NCBI GenBank assembly: GCA_036227345.1
Contig: CP109468.1
Coordinates: forward strand, 124,001 to 188,000
DNA: 64,000 nt
Reading direction: 5' to 3'
Source: Streptomyces sp. NBC_01463
GTDB lineage: Bacteria; Actinomycetota; Actinomycetes; Streptomycetales; Streptomycetaceae
Shown here: one piece after another, positions 35,455-43,811 of the stretch
Numbering within the stretch: the stretch's first letter is position 1
How the letters are laid out: each line of letters opens with the position of its first letter
The notes under the pieces: generated by a model
What the model saw: the letters and a program-made list of their open reading frames with translations, nothing else
Told to the model about the DNA's origin: nothing
Database searches by the model: none
Made by a program: the position numbers and the translations under genes

Positions 35455-36347
35455 GGCTTGCTCCTGCTGCGCGAAAAGCGGGTGACGAGGAACGACAGCA
35501 GCGCGGCGAACAGCGCGATGAGCAGCGAGGCCGCTGCCGCCAGTCCGAAGTCGTTGTGGGTGAAGGCTGCGGTCTGGACGAACATGTTGGGCGTCCAGCT
35601 GCTGCCGATGGAGCTGGACGCGCTGTAGATGACCTTCGGTTCGGTGAAGAGCTGGACCGAACCGATGACGGTGAACAGCACGGCCAGGGCGATGGCCGGG
35701 CGGATCATCGGCACCTTGATCGACAGGGCGGTACGGATCTGGCCGGCGCCGTCGATCTTCGCCGCGTCCAGGGCCTCGGTCGGCACCGCCTGGAGGGCGG
35801 CGTAGAAGATGACCATGTTGTACCCGATCCACTCCCAGACGGCGATGTTCGCCGCGGAGAAGACCGCGTTGTCCGCCGACAGGAAGTCGATGTCGAGACC
35901 GCCCGCGGCGAGGAAGTCGATCACCGGGCTGAGTCCGGGTGTGTACAGGTAGACCCAGATGAGTGCCGCGATCAGACCGGGCACCGCGTGCGGGAGGAAC
36001 AGGGCCAGCTGGAAGAAGGTCCGCGCCCTGGTCAGTGCCGAGTCCAGCAGGAGGGCGAGGACGAGGGCCCCGCCGATCATGACCGGGATGTAGATCGCGA
36101 CGTACGCGGCGATGGTGAGGAATCCGCCGCGGAACGCGGGGTCCGACAGTGCGTGTACGTAGTTGTCCAGTCCGGCGAAGACCTCTTCCGTCCCGCCGAA
36201 GCCGAGGCCCGAGGTGTGGGTGGTGAACAGGCTCATCCAGCCCGCGTAGACCAGCGGGGCGAGGGTGACGGCGGCGAAGAGGACGAAGAAGGGGGCCAGG
36301 AGCAGGGCGGCGGTGCGGCGCTGGGCGCGGGCTGACGGAGTTGTCAT
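35451..36347 (-). CDS. Sugar ABC transporter permease (MalF/UgpA-type)
   Basis: 298 residues from ATG 36347 with GAAAGG upstream; the longer frame to 36425 gives an unlikely arginine-rich leader. Six membrane segments are visible, and the ATPase-contact loop is EALDAAKIDGAGQIRTALSI. It is translationally coupled to the next permease. It belongs to the carbohydrate uptake transporter-1 family, which takes oligosaccharides, glycerophosphodiesters or sugar acids. Confidence 0.93.
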   Translation of the reverse strand: MTTPSARAQRRTAALLLAPFFVLFAAVTLAPLVYAGWMSLFTTHTSGLGFGGTEEVFAGLDNYVHALSDPAFRGGFLTIAAYVAIYIPVMIGGALVLALLLDSALTRARTFFQLALFLPHAVPGLIAALIWVYLYTPGLSPVIDFLAAGGLDIDFLSADNAVFSAANIAVWEWIGYNMVIFYAALQAVPTEALDAAKIDGAGQIRTALSIKVPMIRPAIALAVLFTVIGSVQLFTEPKVIYSASSSIGSSWTPNMFVQTAAFTHNDFGLAAAASLLIALFAALLSFLVTRFSRSRSKP

Positions 36348-36458
36348 ACCGGGCCTTTCTCGAAAGGGGAGCGGGAGGCGTCGGGGCGGGAGCCGATGCC
36401 GGCCCCGGCCTTGCGGGGCGGGCATCGGCTCACCGGGGTTCGCGAACTGCTTCGCGTA

Positions 36459-37763
36459 CTACGGGGCGACTTTCATCCCGCGCCGCTCCATGTCCTGGAC
36501 CGTCGCCTGCTGGGCGCCGGTGAGGACGTCGAAGAGCTTGACCTTGCCCTGGGCGACCTTCGGAAGCTGATCGACGATGGCCGTGTTCGTGGTCCCCATG
36601 ACCGGGCCCCACGTCCAGCCGGGCCGGACCGCCGCGTAGGACTTGTTGCCCAGGGCGTACACGTCCTGCCCGCCGAAGTAGTCGGTGGGGAAAGCGGCCT
36701 TGGTGACCGGCACGAGCTTGGGATCCGCGGGGAACATGCTGCTGGTCCCGGAGGAGACCCACGCCTTCATGCCTTCGGGGTCGGTGGTGATCCACTTGAT
36801 GAACTCGGCGGCGGCTCCGCTGTTCTTGGCGCCCTTCGGTATGACGAAGGAGGAGCCGCCGTACATGGCCGAGGCCGGCTTGCCGTCCCAGGTGGGCACC
36901 GGGGCCACCGACCACTTGCCCTTCTGGTCGGCGACCGTCGCCTGCTGCGCTCCCGCACACCAGCTCGCGCAGACGTAGGCGACGGTGCGGTTCTGCTGAA
37001 CGCCCGTCCAGAACGGGTCGAGCGAGCTCACCGAGGTGACGAGGTCCTTCCGGGCGAGGTCACCCCAGTAGTCGGCGACCTTCCGGGACGGAGCGTCGTC
37101 CAGCGACACCTTCCAGGCATCCTTCTCCGTGCCGAACCACTGCGAGCCGGCCTGCCAGGCGAGGGCGGTCAGCAGACCCGGGTTGTCGGTGTAGAGAACG
37201 CCGCCGCGGGCCTTCGGATCCGCCTTCTTCACCTGAGCGGTCATGTTCCGGTACGCGTCCCACGTCTTGGGGACGCCGATCCCGTGGCTCTTGAAGAAGT
37301 CGTTGCGGTAGTACAGCATCAGCGGAGCCGCGTCGCGGGGAACGCCCCAGGTCTGACCACCCAGCTCGACCAACTGCCTTACGGACTTGGGGAAGTGGTC
37401 CTTGACCAGAGGTCCGAGCGAATCACTCAGCGTCTCCAGCTTGCCCTGGGTGGCGAACTCGGGCAGCTGCGGGTACTCGACGACCGCGGCATCGGGGGCG
37501 GTGCCGGCCTTCACGGCGTTCGTGAGTTTGGAGTAGTACTCCTGGCCCGAGGGCACCGCCTCGAAGGTCACCTTGATGTCCGGGTGGGTCCGGTTGAATG
37601 CCTTCGCCACTTCGTCGGAGCCCTTGACGAAGGACCAGAAGGTGACCTTCCCGGTGCCCTTCTCCGCCGCGGAACTCCCGCCGTCCGAGCTCCCGCATCC
37701 CGTGGCGAGAAGGCCGATTGCCGCGACGGAGCCGACCAGTGCTGTCAGTCGTCTACGAAACAT
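36459..37763 (-). CDS. Sugar ABC transporter substrate-binding lipoprotein
   Basis: 434 residues from ATG 37763. The signal peptide ends with the lipobox LLATGC, giving C23 as the lipid-modified residue. The rest is a cluster-B extracellular binding protein (KVTFWSFVKGSDEVAKAFNR; later APLMLYYRNDFFKS). It delivers substrate to the two permeases downstream and is first in the operon after the DeoR/LacI-like regulator gene. Ligand unknown; context suggests an oligosaccharide with uronic acid. Confidence 0.93.
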   Translation of the reverse strand: MFRRRLTALVGSVAAIGLLATGCGSSDGGSSAAEKGTGKVTFWSFVKGSDEVAKAFNRTHPDIKVTFEAVPSGQEYYSKLTNAVKAGTAPDAAVVEYPQLPEFATQGKLETLSDSLGPLVKDHFPKSVRQLVELGGQTWGVPRDAAPLMLYYRNDFFKSHGIGVPKTWDAYRNMTAQVKKADPKARGGVLYTDNPGLLTALAWQAGSQWFGTEKDAWKVSLDDAPSRKVADYWGDLARKDLVTSVSSLDPFWTGVQQNRTVAYVCASWCAGAQQATVADQKGKWSVAPVPTWDGKPASAMYGGSSFVIPKGAKNSGAAAEFIKWITTDPEGMKAWVSSGTSSMFPADPKLVPVTKAAFPTDYFGGQDVYALGNKSYAAVRPGWTWGPVMGTTNTAIVDQLPKVAQGKVKLFDVLTGAQQATVQDMERRGMKVAP

Positions 37764-37831
37764 GATGTGCCACCGATCGTTTGCTTGGGTGTCACCGCAA
37801 TCATTCGTTACGTACGACAGCGAGTCAATGC

Positions 37832-37867
37832 ATGTGGTTTCGTTTTTTTGATTACGAAACCACATGA
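37832..37867. promoter_or_regulatory. 13-bp inverted repeat in front of the sugar operon
   Basis: CATGTGGTTTCGT (37832-37844) and ACGAAACCACATG (37855-37867) are exact reverse complements with a 10-base loop. It lies 69 bases upstream of the lipoprotein ATG and 10 bases after the regulator stop, both on the minus strand. It may be an operator of the regulator (GTTTCG/CGAAAC arms are LacI-like), a terminator, or both. There is no U-tract on the transcript side. Confidence 0.6.
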
Positions 37868-37877
37868 CATCACCTGC

Positions 37878-38966
37878 TCATGCGTCGGTGTGCCGCTCGG
37901 CGCCGCAGGACGCTCGTACCCGCAGCTCCGGGCGGAGCAGGATCTCGGCGAGAGGCGTGGCCGGGTCGGACAGCCGGCGCACCGCCAGGTCGAGCGCCCA
38001 CGCCCCCACCGCCTGTTTGGGGGGTGCGACGGCGGTGAGGGGGACGTCGCTCAGCTCGGCGACCTCGTCGTCGTAGGTGACCAGGGCCAGATCCTCCGGT
38101 ACGCGCACACCGCGTGCGCGGAGGATGCCGACGAGGGCGATGGCATCGATGTCGTTGTGCACCAGAGCGGCTCTGACCTCGCCGGACTCCACGGCGCGCA
38201 CCACTTCTTCGAAGCGCGCGTCGGCCGGAGCCGCGTCACCGGCGGTGCTGATGAGGAACTCCGGCCCCGGCGTCAGCCCCATCGCCTTCACCGCGTCGGC
38301 GTGACCGACGCTGAGAAGCGCCGTGTTGGGGCTCTCGACCCTGGCGACGAGGGCCACCTTGTCGTGCCCGAGCCCGGCCAGATGGCGCACCGCGAGGGCC
38401 GCCCCGTAGGCGTGGTCCGAGGCCACCTGCTCCAGCCGGCCGGCCTGTATCCCGGCCCTGCGCTCCACCAGCACGGCCGGCACGTCAAGAGTGCTCAGCC
38501 ACTGCTCGGCCTCGTCCAGCGGGCGCAGGCCCGGGTGCAGCATCAGCAGCAGGCTGTCGATCCCGCCGGCCACGAGCCGGCGGACCTGCTCCTGGTTCTC
38601 CGCCAGCGATTCCCCGGAGACGGCCAGTACGACGCGGACGCCACGCGCGCGGGCCGCGTTCTGGACGCCCCGGATCACCTCGGCGTAGTAGTAGCCGCCC
38701 GGCGGCACGACCAGTCCGACGGCGTGCTTCTCCCCGGCGGGGGCCGGTGCCGCGGCATGGACCTCCACGGGAGCGGGAGCATCCGGTGACAGGGCCCTGG
38801 CACCGCCGTGCACACGGTTCAGCAGTCCCTGGCCGGCCAGCTCCCGTACGTCCTGGCGCAGGGTCACGGCGGAGACACCCATCTCCTCCGCCAGCGCCTT
38901 CACGGTGATCGAACCCTGGCGCTCCACCGCGCGCAGGATCGCTTCCCGCCGCTCGTTAGCCAACAC
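37878..38966 (-). CDS. DeoR-type HTH / LacI-type sugar-binding transcriptional regulator
   Basis: 362 residues from GTG 38966, chosen because AGAGGGG precedes it and ANERREAILRAVE is the usual start; ATG 38999 is the alternative. Residues 1-58 form a DeoR winged helix (ITVKALAEEMGVSAVTLRQD). Residues 80-350 form a LacI/periplasmic-binding ligand domain (VGLVVPPGGYYYAEVIRG, LVTYDDEVAELSDVPLT). This hybrid is common among actinomycete sugar regulators. It should control the adjacent transporter operon, releasing DNA on binding a sugar. Confidence 0.9.
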   Translation of the reverse strand: MLANERREAILRAVERQGSITVKALAEEMGVSAVTLRQDVRELAGQGLLNRVHGGARALSPDAPAPVEVHAAAPAPAGEKHAVGLVVPPGGYYYAEVIRGVQNAARARGVRVVLAVSGESLAENQEQVRRLVAGGIDSLLLMLHPGLRPLDEAEQWLSTLDVPAVLVERRAGIQAGRLEQVASDHAYGAALAVRHLAGLGHDKVALVARVESPNTALLSVGHADAVKAMGLTPGPEFLISTAGDAAPADARFEEVVRAVESGEVRAALVHNDIDAIALVGILRARGVRVPEDLALVTYDDEVAELSDVPLTAVAPPKQAVGAWALDLAVRRLSDPATPLAEILLRPELRVRASCGAERHTDA

Positions 38967-39075
38967 CCTGCAGTCCCCTCTCGACAACGAGTGAGTCATC
39001 GATCTTCACTCGACAATCGAAAAGATATCAATCAAAGGACAACGATGGCCTGGAGCGGCGGATCCCGTAGCGGGG

Positions 39076-41097
39076 TCAGTGCGACGGCCGGTCGTCGACG
39101 GCGACGAGGTTGCCGCCGCGGAGCGTGTACAGCAGACCCGCGTCGACGTTGACATGCGGGCCGCTGTACCAGGCCCCGTTGATGTCCGCGACGACGGTGG
39201 TGACGGCGAACGTCTTCGGATGGAAGCGGAAGAGCGTGGTGTCCGAGACCCCGTAGACCGCGCCCCGGTTGGTGACCATGGCGGCGAAACCCTTGCTGAC
39301 ACCGCTGACGTCCGCGGTGTGGACCACCTTCCTGGCCCGCACGTCGATGACGAAGAGCCCTCCCCCGGTGGTGAGGCCGTAGAGGTTCCGGCCCTGCACC
39401 GCCAGAGCCGCCACGCCGGCCGCCTGCTTCGTGTCGACGCGCCACAGCTCCTTGCCGGTGACCGGATCGACGGCGACTACGGTGGCGCGTGCGCCCTCCT
39501 TGGCGGCGTTGTCACCGCCCAGGTATGCGATGCCCTCCCGGTTGGCCACCGCCCGTACGAGTTGGACGTCGTCGATCGGATTGACGTAGGACACCGACTT
39601 CCCGGTCCGGGGAGAGTACGTCCAGAGTGCGCCGCCGCCCTCGGTGTCGGACTGCACGCCGACGAGGAGCAGCTTGTTGTCCGGGTCCCACGAGAGGTCC
39701 AGCGGTCGGTTCTGCTCGCTGGGGAATCCCGCCGCCTGCTGCGGCTGCCGCCGCCGGGAGGAGTCGTACCGCCAGATGCCCTGCGCGTTGTACTGGCCGG
39801 TGTGCAGGACGCCTTCGATCACTTCGGCGTCCTTGGCCTCCCCCGGTGCCGACAGGTTGACGACCTCGCCGGTCCTGAGGTTGCGCCGCGAGATGGCGCC
39901 GTTGCCGCCGACGTAGACGTACCCGTGGCCGGCGGCGATCCCCATGCCCGCCTGTGGTCCGGCCTCGGCTCCTGCCTCTTTCAGGTCGGTGACCGCGGAG
40001 GTCTTGGCCGCAATGTCGATCTCGGCGACGAAACCGTAGCCCGAGACGACAGCGAGCCTTCCGTCGGCGTGGTCCAGCCCCCAGATCTCGCCGAGATCCG
40101 GCCCGGTGAACTCCACGTGGGAGATGGTCCTGTCGGCCTTCGAGTAGGCCTCGACTCCCGACTCGGAGGCGAAGTAGATCCGCTCGGCGTCGGAGGCGAA
40201 CGCCTTGACGACGGTGCCCTCGGTCTTGACCACGGTGTACGAGGAGTGGTCCGCCAGGTCGATCACGGCGAGCTTCGCGGGATCGACCGCACCCGACGTG
40301 CCGACCAGCAGCTTCCCGTCATGAACGGCGAGTTCGCGCAGGCTGGGGTCCTTCTCCATCTCCTTGGGCACGATCGAGGTGAACTCACGGCTCTTCCGGT
40401 CGAAGGCGAACAGGGACGCCTTGCTCGCACCGCTTCCACCGGAAAGGACGCTGCCAGCGCCGAAGAAGACGGTGGTGTCCGTGGCCGCGACCGCCCTGGC
40501 CAGCGTCGCCTTCGGGTCCGGGGCACCCAGGTTGGTCACGGCACCTGTGGCGGGGTCGTACTGCCACAGGACGGGTGGCTCGTCCGGGACGCCGCCCACG
40601 GCGAACACCGTGCCGTCGGGCGCGACGGCGAGATCCCGGATGTCGCGGTCCTCGGTCCTGCCGACGGGCACGGCGGGTGTGCCGGGCGTCTTCAGGTCCC
40701 ACCGGTAGAGATTCGGCTTGCCCTGGTCGGACTTGACCAGGACTCCGATGTAGAGGTAGCGGCCGGTGGGATCCGCTGCCAGCGCCTGGACGGAAGGCTC
40801 AGGCCCCGCACCGAGGCTGGTGGACGACACCACTTTCCGGCTCGGCAGATGGAAGCCGACGACGCTGGAGGGGGTCAGGTTGCGCGAGCCGATGTAGACG
40901 GTGTCGCCGACCTGCAAGCCGCTCATCAGCGAGAACTGGACCAGGCCCGGCCCCAGGTCCGTCACCGTGGTCGTGGCCGCCGCCGCGAGTGCTGCGCCTG
41001 CCTGCGGGGTGAGAAGAGCTCCGGCGGCAGTGGCCAGCCCGAACGCACCGCCGGTCTGGATCAGCCGGCGCCTGCTCAGGGAATGAGAAACGGTCAT
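39076..41097 (-). CDS. Tat-exported beta-propeller protein (PQQ-like repeats), paralogue 2
   Basis: 673 residues from ATG 41097. A Tat signal covers residues 1-40 (SRRRLIQTGG, hydrophobic core, AALAAAA). The mature protein begins TVTDLGPGLVQFSLMSGLQV, matching VTDLGPGVNNFSLAAAIPV of paralogue 1, and keeps the pattern throughout (GEIWGLDHADGRLAVVSGYG, DLSWDPDNKLLLVGVQSD). About eight propeller blades are expected. It lies between the regulator and the lyase-like gene, so the locus exports two related propeller proteins. A catalytic role on a glycan is inference; no family with known activity was recognised. Confidence 0.85.
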   Translation of the reverse strand: MTVSHSLSRRRLIQTGGAFGLATAAGALLTPQAGAALAAAATTTVTDLGPGLVQFSLMSGLQVGDTVYIGSRNLTPSSVVGFHLPSRKVVSSTSLGAGPEPSVQALAADPTGRYLYIGVLVKSDQGKPNLYRWDLKTPGTPAVPVGRTEDRDIRDLAVAPDGTVFAVGGVPDEPPVLWQYDPATGAVTNLGAPDPKATLARAVAATDTTVFFGAGSVLSGGSGASKASLFAFDRKSREFTSIVPKEMEKDPSLRELAVHDGKLLVGTSGAVDPAKLAVIDLADHSSYTVVKTEGTVVKAFASDAERIYFASESGVEAYSKADRTISHVEFTGPDLGEIWGLDHADGRLAVVSGYGFVAEIDIAAKTSAVTDLKEAGAEAGPQAGMGIAAGHGYVYVGGNGAISRRNLRTGEVVNLSAPGEAKDAEVIEGVLHTGQYNAQGIWRYDSSRRRQPQQAAGFPSEQNRPLDLSWDPDNKLLLVGVQSDTEGGGALWTYSPRTGKSVSYVNPIDDVQLVRAVANREGIAYLGGDNAAKEGARATVVAVDPVTGKELWRVDTKQAAGVAALAVQGRNLYGLTTGGGLFVIDVRARKVVHTADVSGVSKGFAAMVTNRGAVYGVSDTTLFRFHPKTFAVTTVVADINGAWYSGPHVNVDAGLLYTLRGGNLVAVDDRPSH

Positions 41098-41219
41098 CTG
41101 TGCTCCAAGGGGTGTTGAGTCTGTGCCGAGCGACGAGTCCCCGAATCCTCTGGATCCCCTGAATCCCCTGAATCGAGGGGCTCGGAGGAACGTGGGATTC
41201 AGCGATTCAGTGGTCCGCG

Positions 41220-42062
41220 TCAGGACAGGTCGAGAATGCGGATGTCGTCGTGCTGGACGATCCGCGTGGCTACGTCACCGTTCTCGATCGACTCCGAGGG
41301 GCGGTAGAGCCCCCACTTGATGTATCCGTGATCGGCCGGGTTCTCCGGCTGGTACGTGCGCACGTTCTCGTACGACGCGGCGGGCTTGTAGTCGGACTCG
41401 CCCGGAAGGCGCACGGAGACCTTGAAGTAGCCCGTCTCGTCGGTGGTCCAGCGCGCGTCCACGCGGAAGCTCATCCACTGGTTCACGTACGGACGGAGGT
41501 CCGGCACCACCGTCGTCTGCTGGTTCAGGTGCGGCGACCGGAACGCGACCTCGTTGCGCTTCGCCATGAGGTAGAACGCCGGGACGTTGCCACCGCCGTA
41601 CTTGCCCTGGAAGACGATGTCGCCCGAGTCGCTGTCACCGGGCGTGTAGGTCTTCCAGTCCTTGAGCAGCACACTGAACTCGTAGCGCTGCACGTCACCG
41701 ACGTCGAACTGCCCGGACGGAAGCAGATCCGTCGCGCTCTCGCTCCGGGGCGCGCCGTTGGACTCGTATCCCCCGTCGCCGAGCGTCACCTTGTGCTGAA
41801 CCGCGTACGAGCCCTCGTGCCCGGGCTGCACGACGCCGGAGGCGTCCGCCGCCGTCGCATGCGTGGTGCTGAGTCCGTCCACTCCGGAGTCCAGGGCTCC
41901 GTTCTCGTAGTCCACCTTCAGCTTCTCCGCGGTGGACTGCGCGTGCGCGGAGCCGGGCAGCGAGGCGCCCTCCGGTTCGGCTCCCGCCGAATACGACACC
42001 AGAACGGGAACCAGCAGTGCTCCTGCGCACAGGGCGGTCGACACCTTGAGAACCTTGATCAT
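41220..42062 (-). CDS. Secreted polysaccharide lyase-like protein (heparin lyase I type fold)
   Basis: 280 residues from ATG 42062 with GAGGAG upstream. Residues 1-28 are a Sec signal peptide. The mature part is a beta-jelly-roll of the heparin lyase/glucuronan lyase group: QRYEFSVLLKDWKTY, DIVFQGKYGGGNVPAFYL, WMSFRVDARWTTDETGYFKV and the C-terminal HGYIKWGLYRPSES. These enzymes cut uronic-acid polysaccharides by beta-elimination. Exact residues cannot be assigned without an alignment. It is first in the minus-strand series of this half-locus and supports a uronic-acid glycan as the target. Confidence 0.8.
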   Translation of the reverse strand: MIKVLKVSTALCAGALLVPVLVSYSAGAEPEGASLPGSAHAQSTAEKLKVDYENGALDSGVDGLSTTHATAADASGVVQPGHEGSYAVQHKVTLGDGGYESNGAPRSESATDLLPSGQFDVGDVQRYEFSVLLKDWKTYTPGDSDSGDIVFQGKYGGGNVPAFYLMAKRNEVAFRSPHLNQQTTVVPDLRPYVNQWMSFRVDARWTTDETGYFKVSVRLPGESDYKPAASYENVRTYQPENPADHGYIKWGLYRPSESIENGDVATRIVQHDDIRILDLS

Positions 42063-42493
42063 TTTGACTCCTCGACATCGTGGGGCTGCGAGAACGGGCC
42101 GAAGGCCGCCAGATGGTGCTCGTTCAACACCGGCACGTGCGGTCGACACCCAACGAGAAAGCGACATCGTTCGAAAGATGTTGGGGGCGCTTCATCGCGT
42201 CTGCATGCTGGCACGATTCCGAACGAAACCGAAAGACCGATGGCGAAACTTAATTCAAGTCAAGGAGAAGTGCCATTCAAGCCATGTGTTCGTAGGAGGC
42301 GGGAAGATCATGACCATCGATCCGATGGTCCGCTGAGCTTGGGAGGCTGCGCCTTCGATGGGCTCCGATGCGGATTTCGATGTCGAGTGGTGTGAAAGTG
42401 ATGAGCGAGGAGAGCCATACGGCTACGCGCCGAGCTCGGCGCGTAGCCGTATGGCGGCCTCCGAGGCCTGGCGGCGGACCGAGGGCAGGGGGG
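42063..42493 (-). other. Intergenic region between the two operons
   Basis: 431 bases separating the end of the dehydrogenase operon (stop at 42494) from the lyase-like gene. It should contain the lyase promoter; an AT-rich segment near 42225-42290 with several CGAAA motifs (such as CCGAACGAAACCGAAAG) is the likely place. The terminator at 42415 is the other content. Confidence 0.5.
42415..42454. terminator. Perfect 40-bp palindrome, terminator
   Basis: CCATACGGCTACGCGCCGAG (42415-42434) is followed at once by its exact reverse complement (42435-42454). It lies 40 bases beyond the stop of the dehydrogenase at 42494 on the minus strand, so it should end the long operon read from 54.3 kb. Confidence 0.85.
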
Positions 42494-43534
42494 TCAGAAC
42501 CGCAACAGCACCTTCGACGAGCGCGAGGCGTCCTTGGCCATCGCGAAGGCCTCCAGCGCCTCACTGACCGGGTACTCGTGGGTGATCACCGCGTCGACCA
42601 CCAGACTGCCCTCTGCCAGGGCCGCGATCACCTCGTCGATCTCGTCGTTGAACCGGAACGAGCCCACCAGCTCCAGTTCGCGGGTGACGGCCAACGACAT
42701 CGGCACCGGCTGATCGCCGGCCGGCAGCAGTCCCACCATCACCACTCGTCCGCCGCGGGCAGTGCCGCGCATGGCGGCGGCAAGACCCTGGTGACTGCCG
42801 CTGGAGTCGATCGCCACGTCAGCCTGCACCGCGGCGATCCCCTCGGTGTCGGTGGCGCTCAAGGTCCGGGTGGCACCCAGGGCCCTGGCCACCGTCAACG
42901 GTTGATCATGGAGGTCGACCGCGACGATCTCCGCCGCGCCCGCGCGCTTGAGCACGGCGACGACCAGCGCACCAATCGGTCCGGCACCGATCACCAGGAC
43001 CGTTCCGCCGGTCACGTCTCCAGCCCGGGTGACGCTGTGCCAGGCCACTGACGCGGGTTCGACCACGGCTGCCGTCCGCAGGCCCAGAGCATCGGGCAGC
43101 GCCCGCAGCATCCTGCTCGGCAAGGTTGCGTAGCGGATGAACGCCCCGTCGGTGTGCGGAAACCCGGCCGCGGATCCCAGGTAGGTGCAACCCGGTGACA
43201 GGTTCGGCCGGTCGGCCGGCCAGCGGGTGACCTCATCACCGGCGGGCGAGGCCGGATGAACCGCGACCCTCGTCCCCACACCGGGCCCGGACCCATCGGC
43301 GGCCGCTGACGCGACGATGCCGGCCACCTCGTGACCGAGCACCATCGGTGCCCGCAGAATCGACTCGCCGGCCGCGCCGTGCGTCCAGTAGTGCAGATCG
43401 GAGCCGCAGATGCCGCCGTAGACGATCTCGACCACGGCCTCGTCGGGCTCGGGTGATCGGAGCGGAACGTCGTCGATTCGCAGGTCGTCCGCCGCGTGGA
43501 CGACGACAGCCGGGGACGAGACAGGCACAGTCAT
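42494..43534 (-). CDS. L-idonate 5-dehydrogenase-like zinc alcohol dehydrogenase
   Basis: 346 residues from ATG 43534. It keeps the catalytic zinc site, C43 (GICGSDLHYW) and H68-E69 (LGHEVAG), and the Rossmann motif VIGAGPIGALVV. SAAGFPHTDGAF strongly resembles IdnD. The lobe that normally holds four structural-zinc cysteines (residues 94-118) has only one cysteine, so structural zinc is probably lost. IdnD oxidises L-idonate to 5-ketogluconate; a gluconate 5-dehydrogenase-like SDR just upstream fits that pathway. It is the last gene of the operon. Confidence 0.88.
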   Translation of the reverse strand: MTVPVSSPAVVVHAADDLRIDDVPLRSPEPDEAVVEIVYGGICGSDLHYWTHGAAGESILRAPMVLGHEVAGIVASAAADGSGPGVGTRVAVHPASPAGDEVTRWPADRPNLSPGCTYLGSAAGFPHTDGAFIRYATLPSRMLRALPDALGLRTAAVVEPASVAWHSVTRAGDVTGGTVLVIGAGPIGALVVAVLKRAGAAEIVAVDLHDQPLTVARALGATRTLSATDTEGIAAVQADVAIDSSGSHQGLAAAMRGTARGGRVVMVGLLPAGDQPVPMSLAVTRELELVGSFRFNDEIDEVIAALAEGSLVVDAVITHEYPVSEALEAFAMAKDASRSSKVLLRF

Positions 43535-43808
43535 GATCGGACCACCGGATTCGAGAGCGTGCCGATGTCGTCGACCAGGAGCTCGACGACGTCACCGGGC
43601 TGGACGGGTACGGGAGTGCCGGGCGTGCCGGGCGTGCCGGGCGTGCCGGTCACGATCACGCCGCCGGGGCCGAGTGGCACCGTCATCGGTTCGTCGTGGC
43701 GGACGGTGGAGCACGCCCGCCTGTGTCGAGCCACACGCGTGGCAGATGGCCGCTCGGGGTGTTGCCGTGCACGATCCCCGACGCGGGTGCGCGGCAGAAT
43801 CTCCATGA
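43531..43808 (-). pseudogene. Fumarylacetoacetate hydrolase-family C-terminal fragment
   Basis: The frame ends GVIVTGTPGTPGTPGTPVPV, then QPGDVVELLVDDIGTLSNPV, the C-terminal core of FAH-family enzymes (normally VxxTGTPxGVG, then GDVVE-IxGIG-L-N). Only about 60 residues match; the metal-binding centre is missing and the start MIMEILPRTR leads into unrelated arginine-rich sequence. The glycine loop has been expanded by 9-bp repeats. The stop overlaps the next gene's ATG and the start overlaps the previous stop region, so it is kept in the operon spacing. It may be an eroded dehydratase gene. Confidence 0.6.
43612..43650 (+). repeat. 9-bp tandem repeat
   Basis: Four units of GGG(A/C)GTGCC in tandem (one variant, three identical) inside the FAH fragment; on the minus strand they encode repeated Gly-Thr-Pro. 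The length invites replication slippage and marks the damaged glycine loop. Confidence 0.8.
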
Positions 43809-43811
43809 TCA

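Noticed and set aside
34318..36335. Plus-strand frames opposite the ABC permeases
   Set aside because: Highly charged translation with many Gln/Glu/Arg, typical of the complement of membrane-protein genes.
39079..41118. 679-codon plus-strand frame opposite a beta-propeller gene
   Set aside because: Antisense shadow: Arg/Gly/Val/Asp-rich low-complexity text, while the minus strand has a Tat signal and blade repeats.
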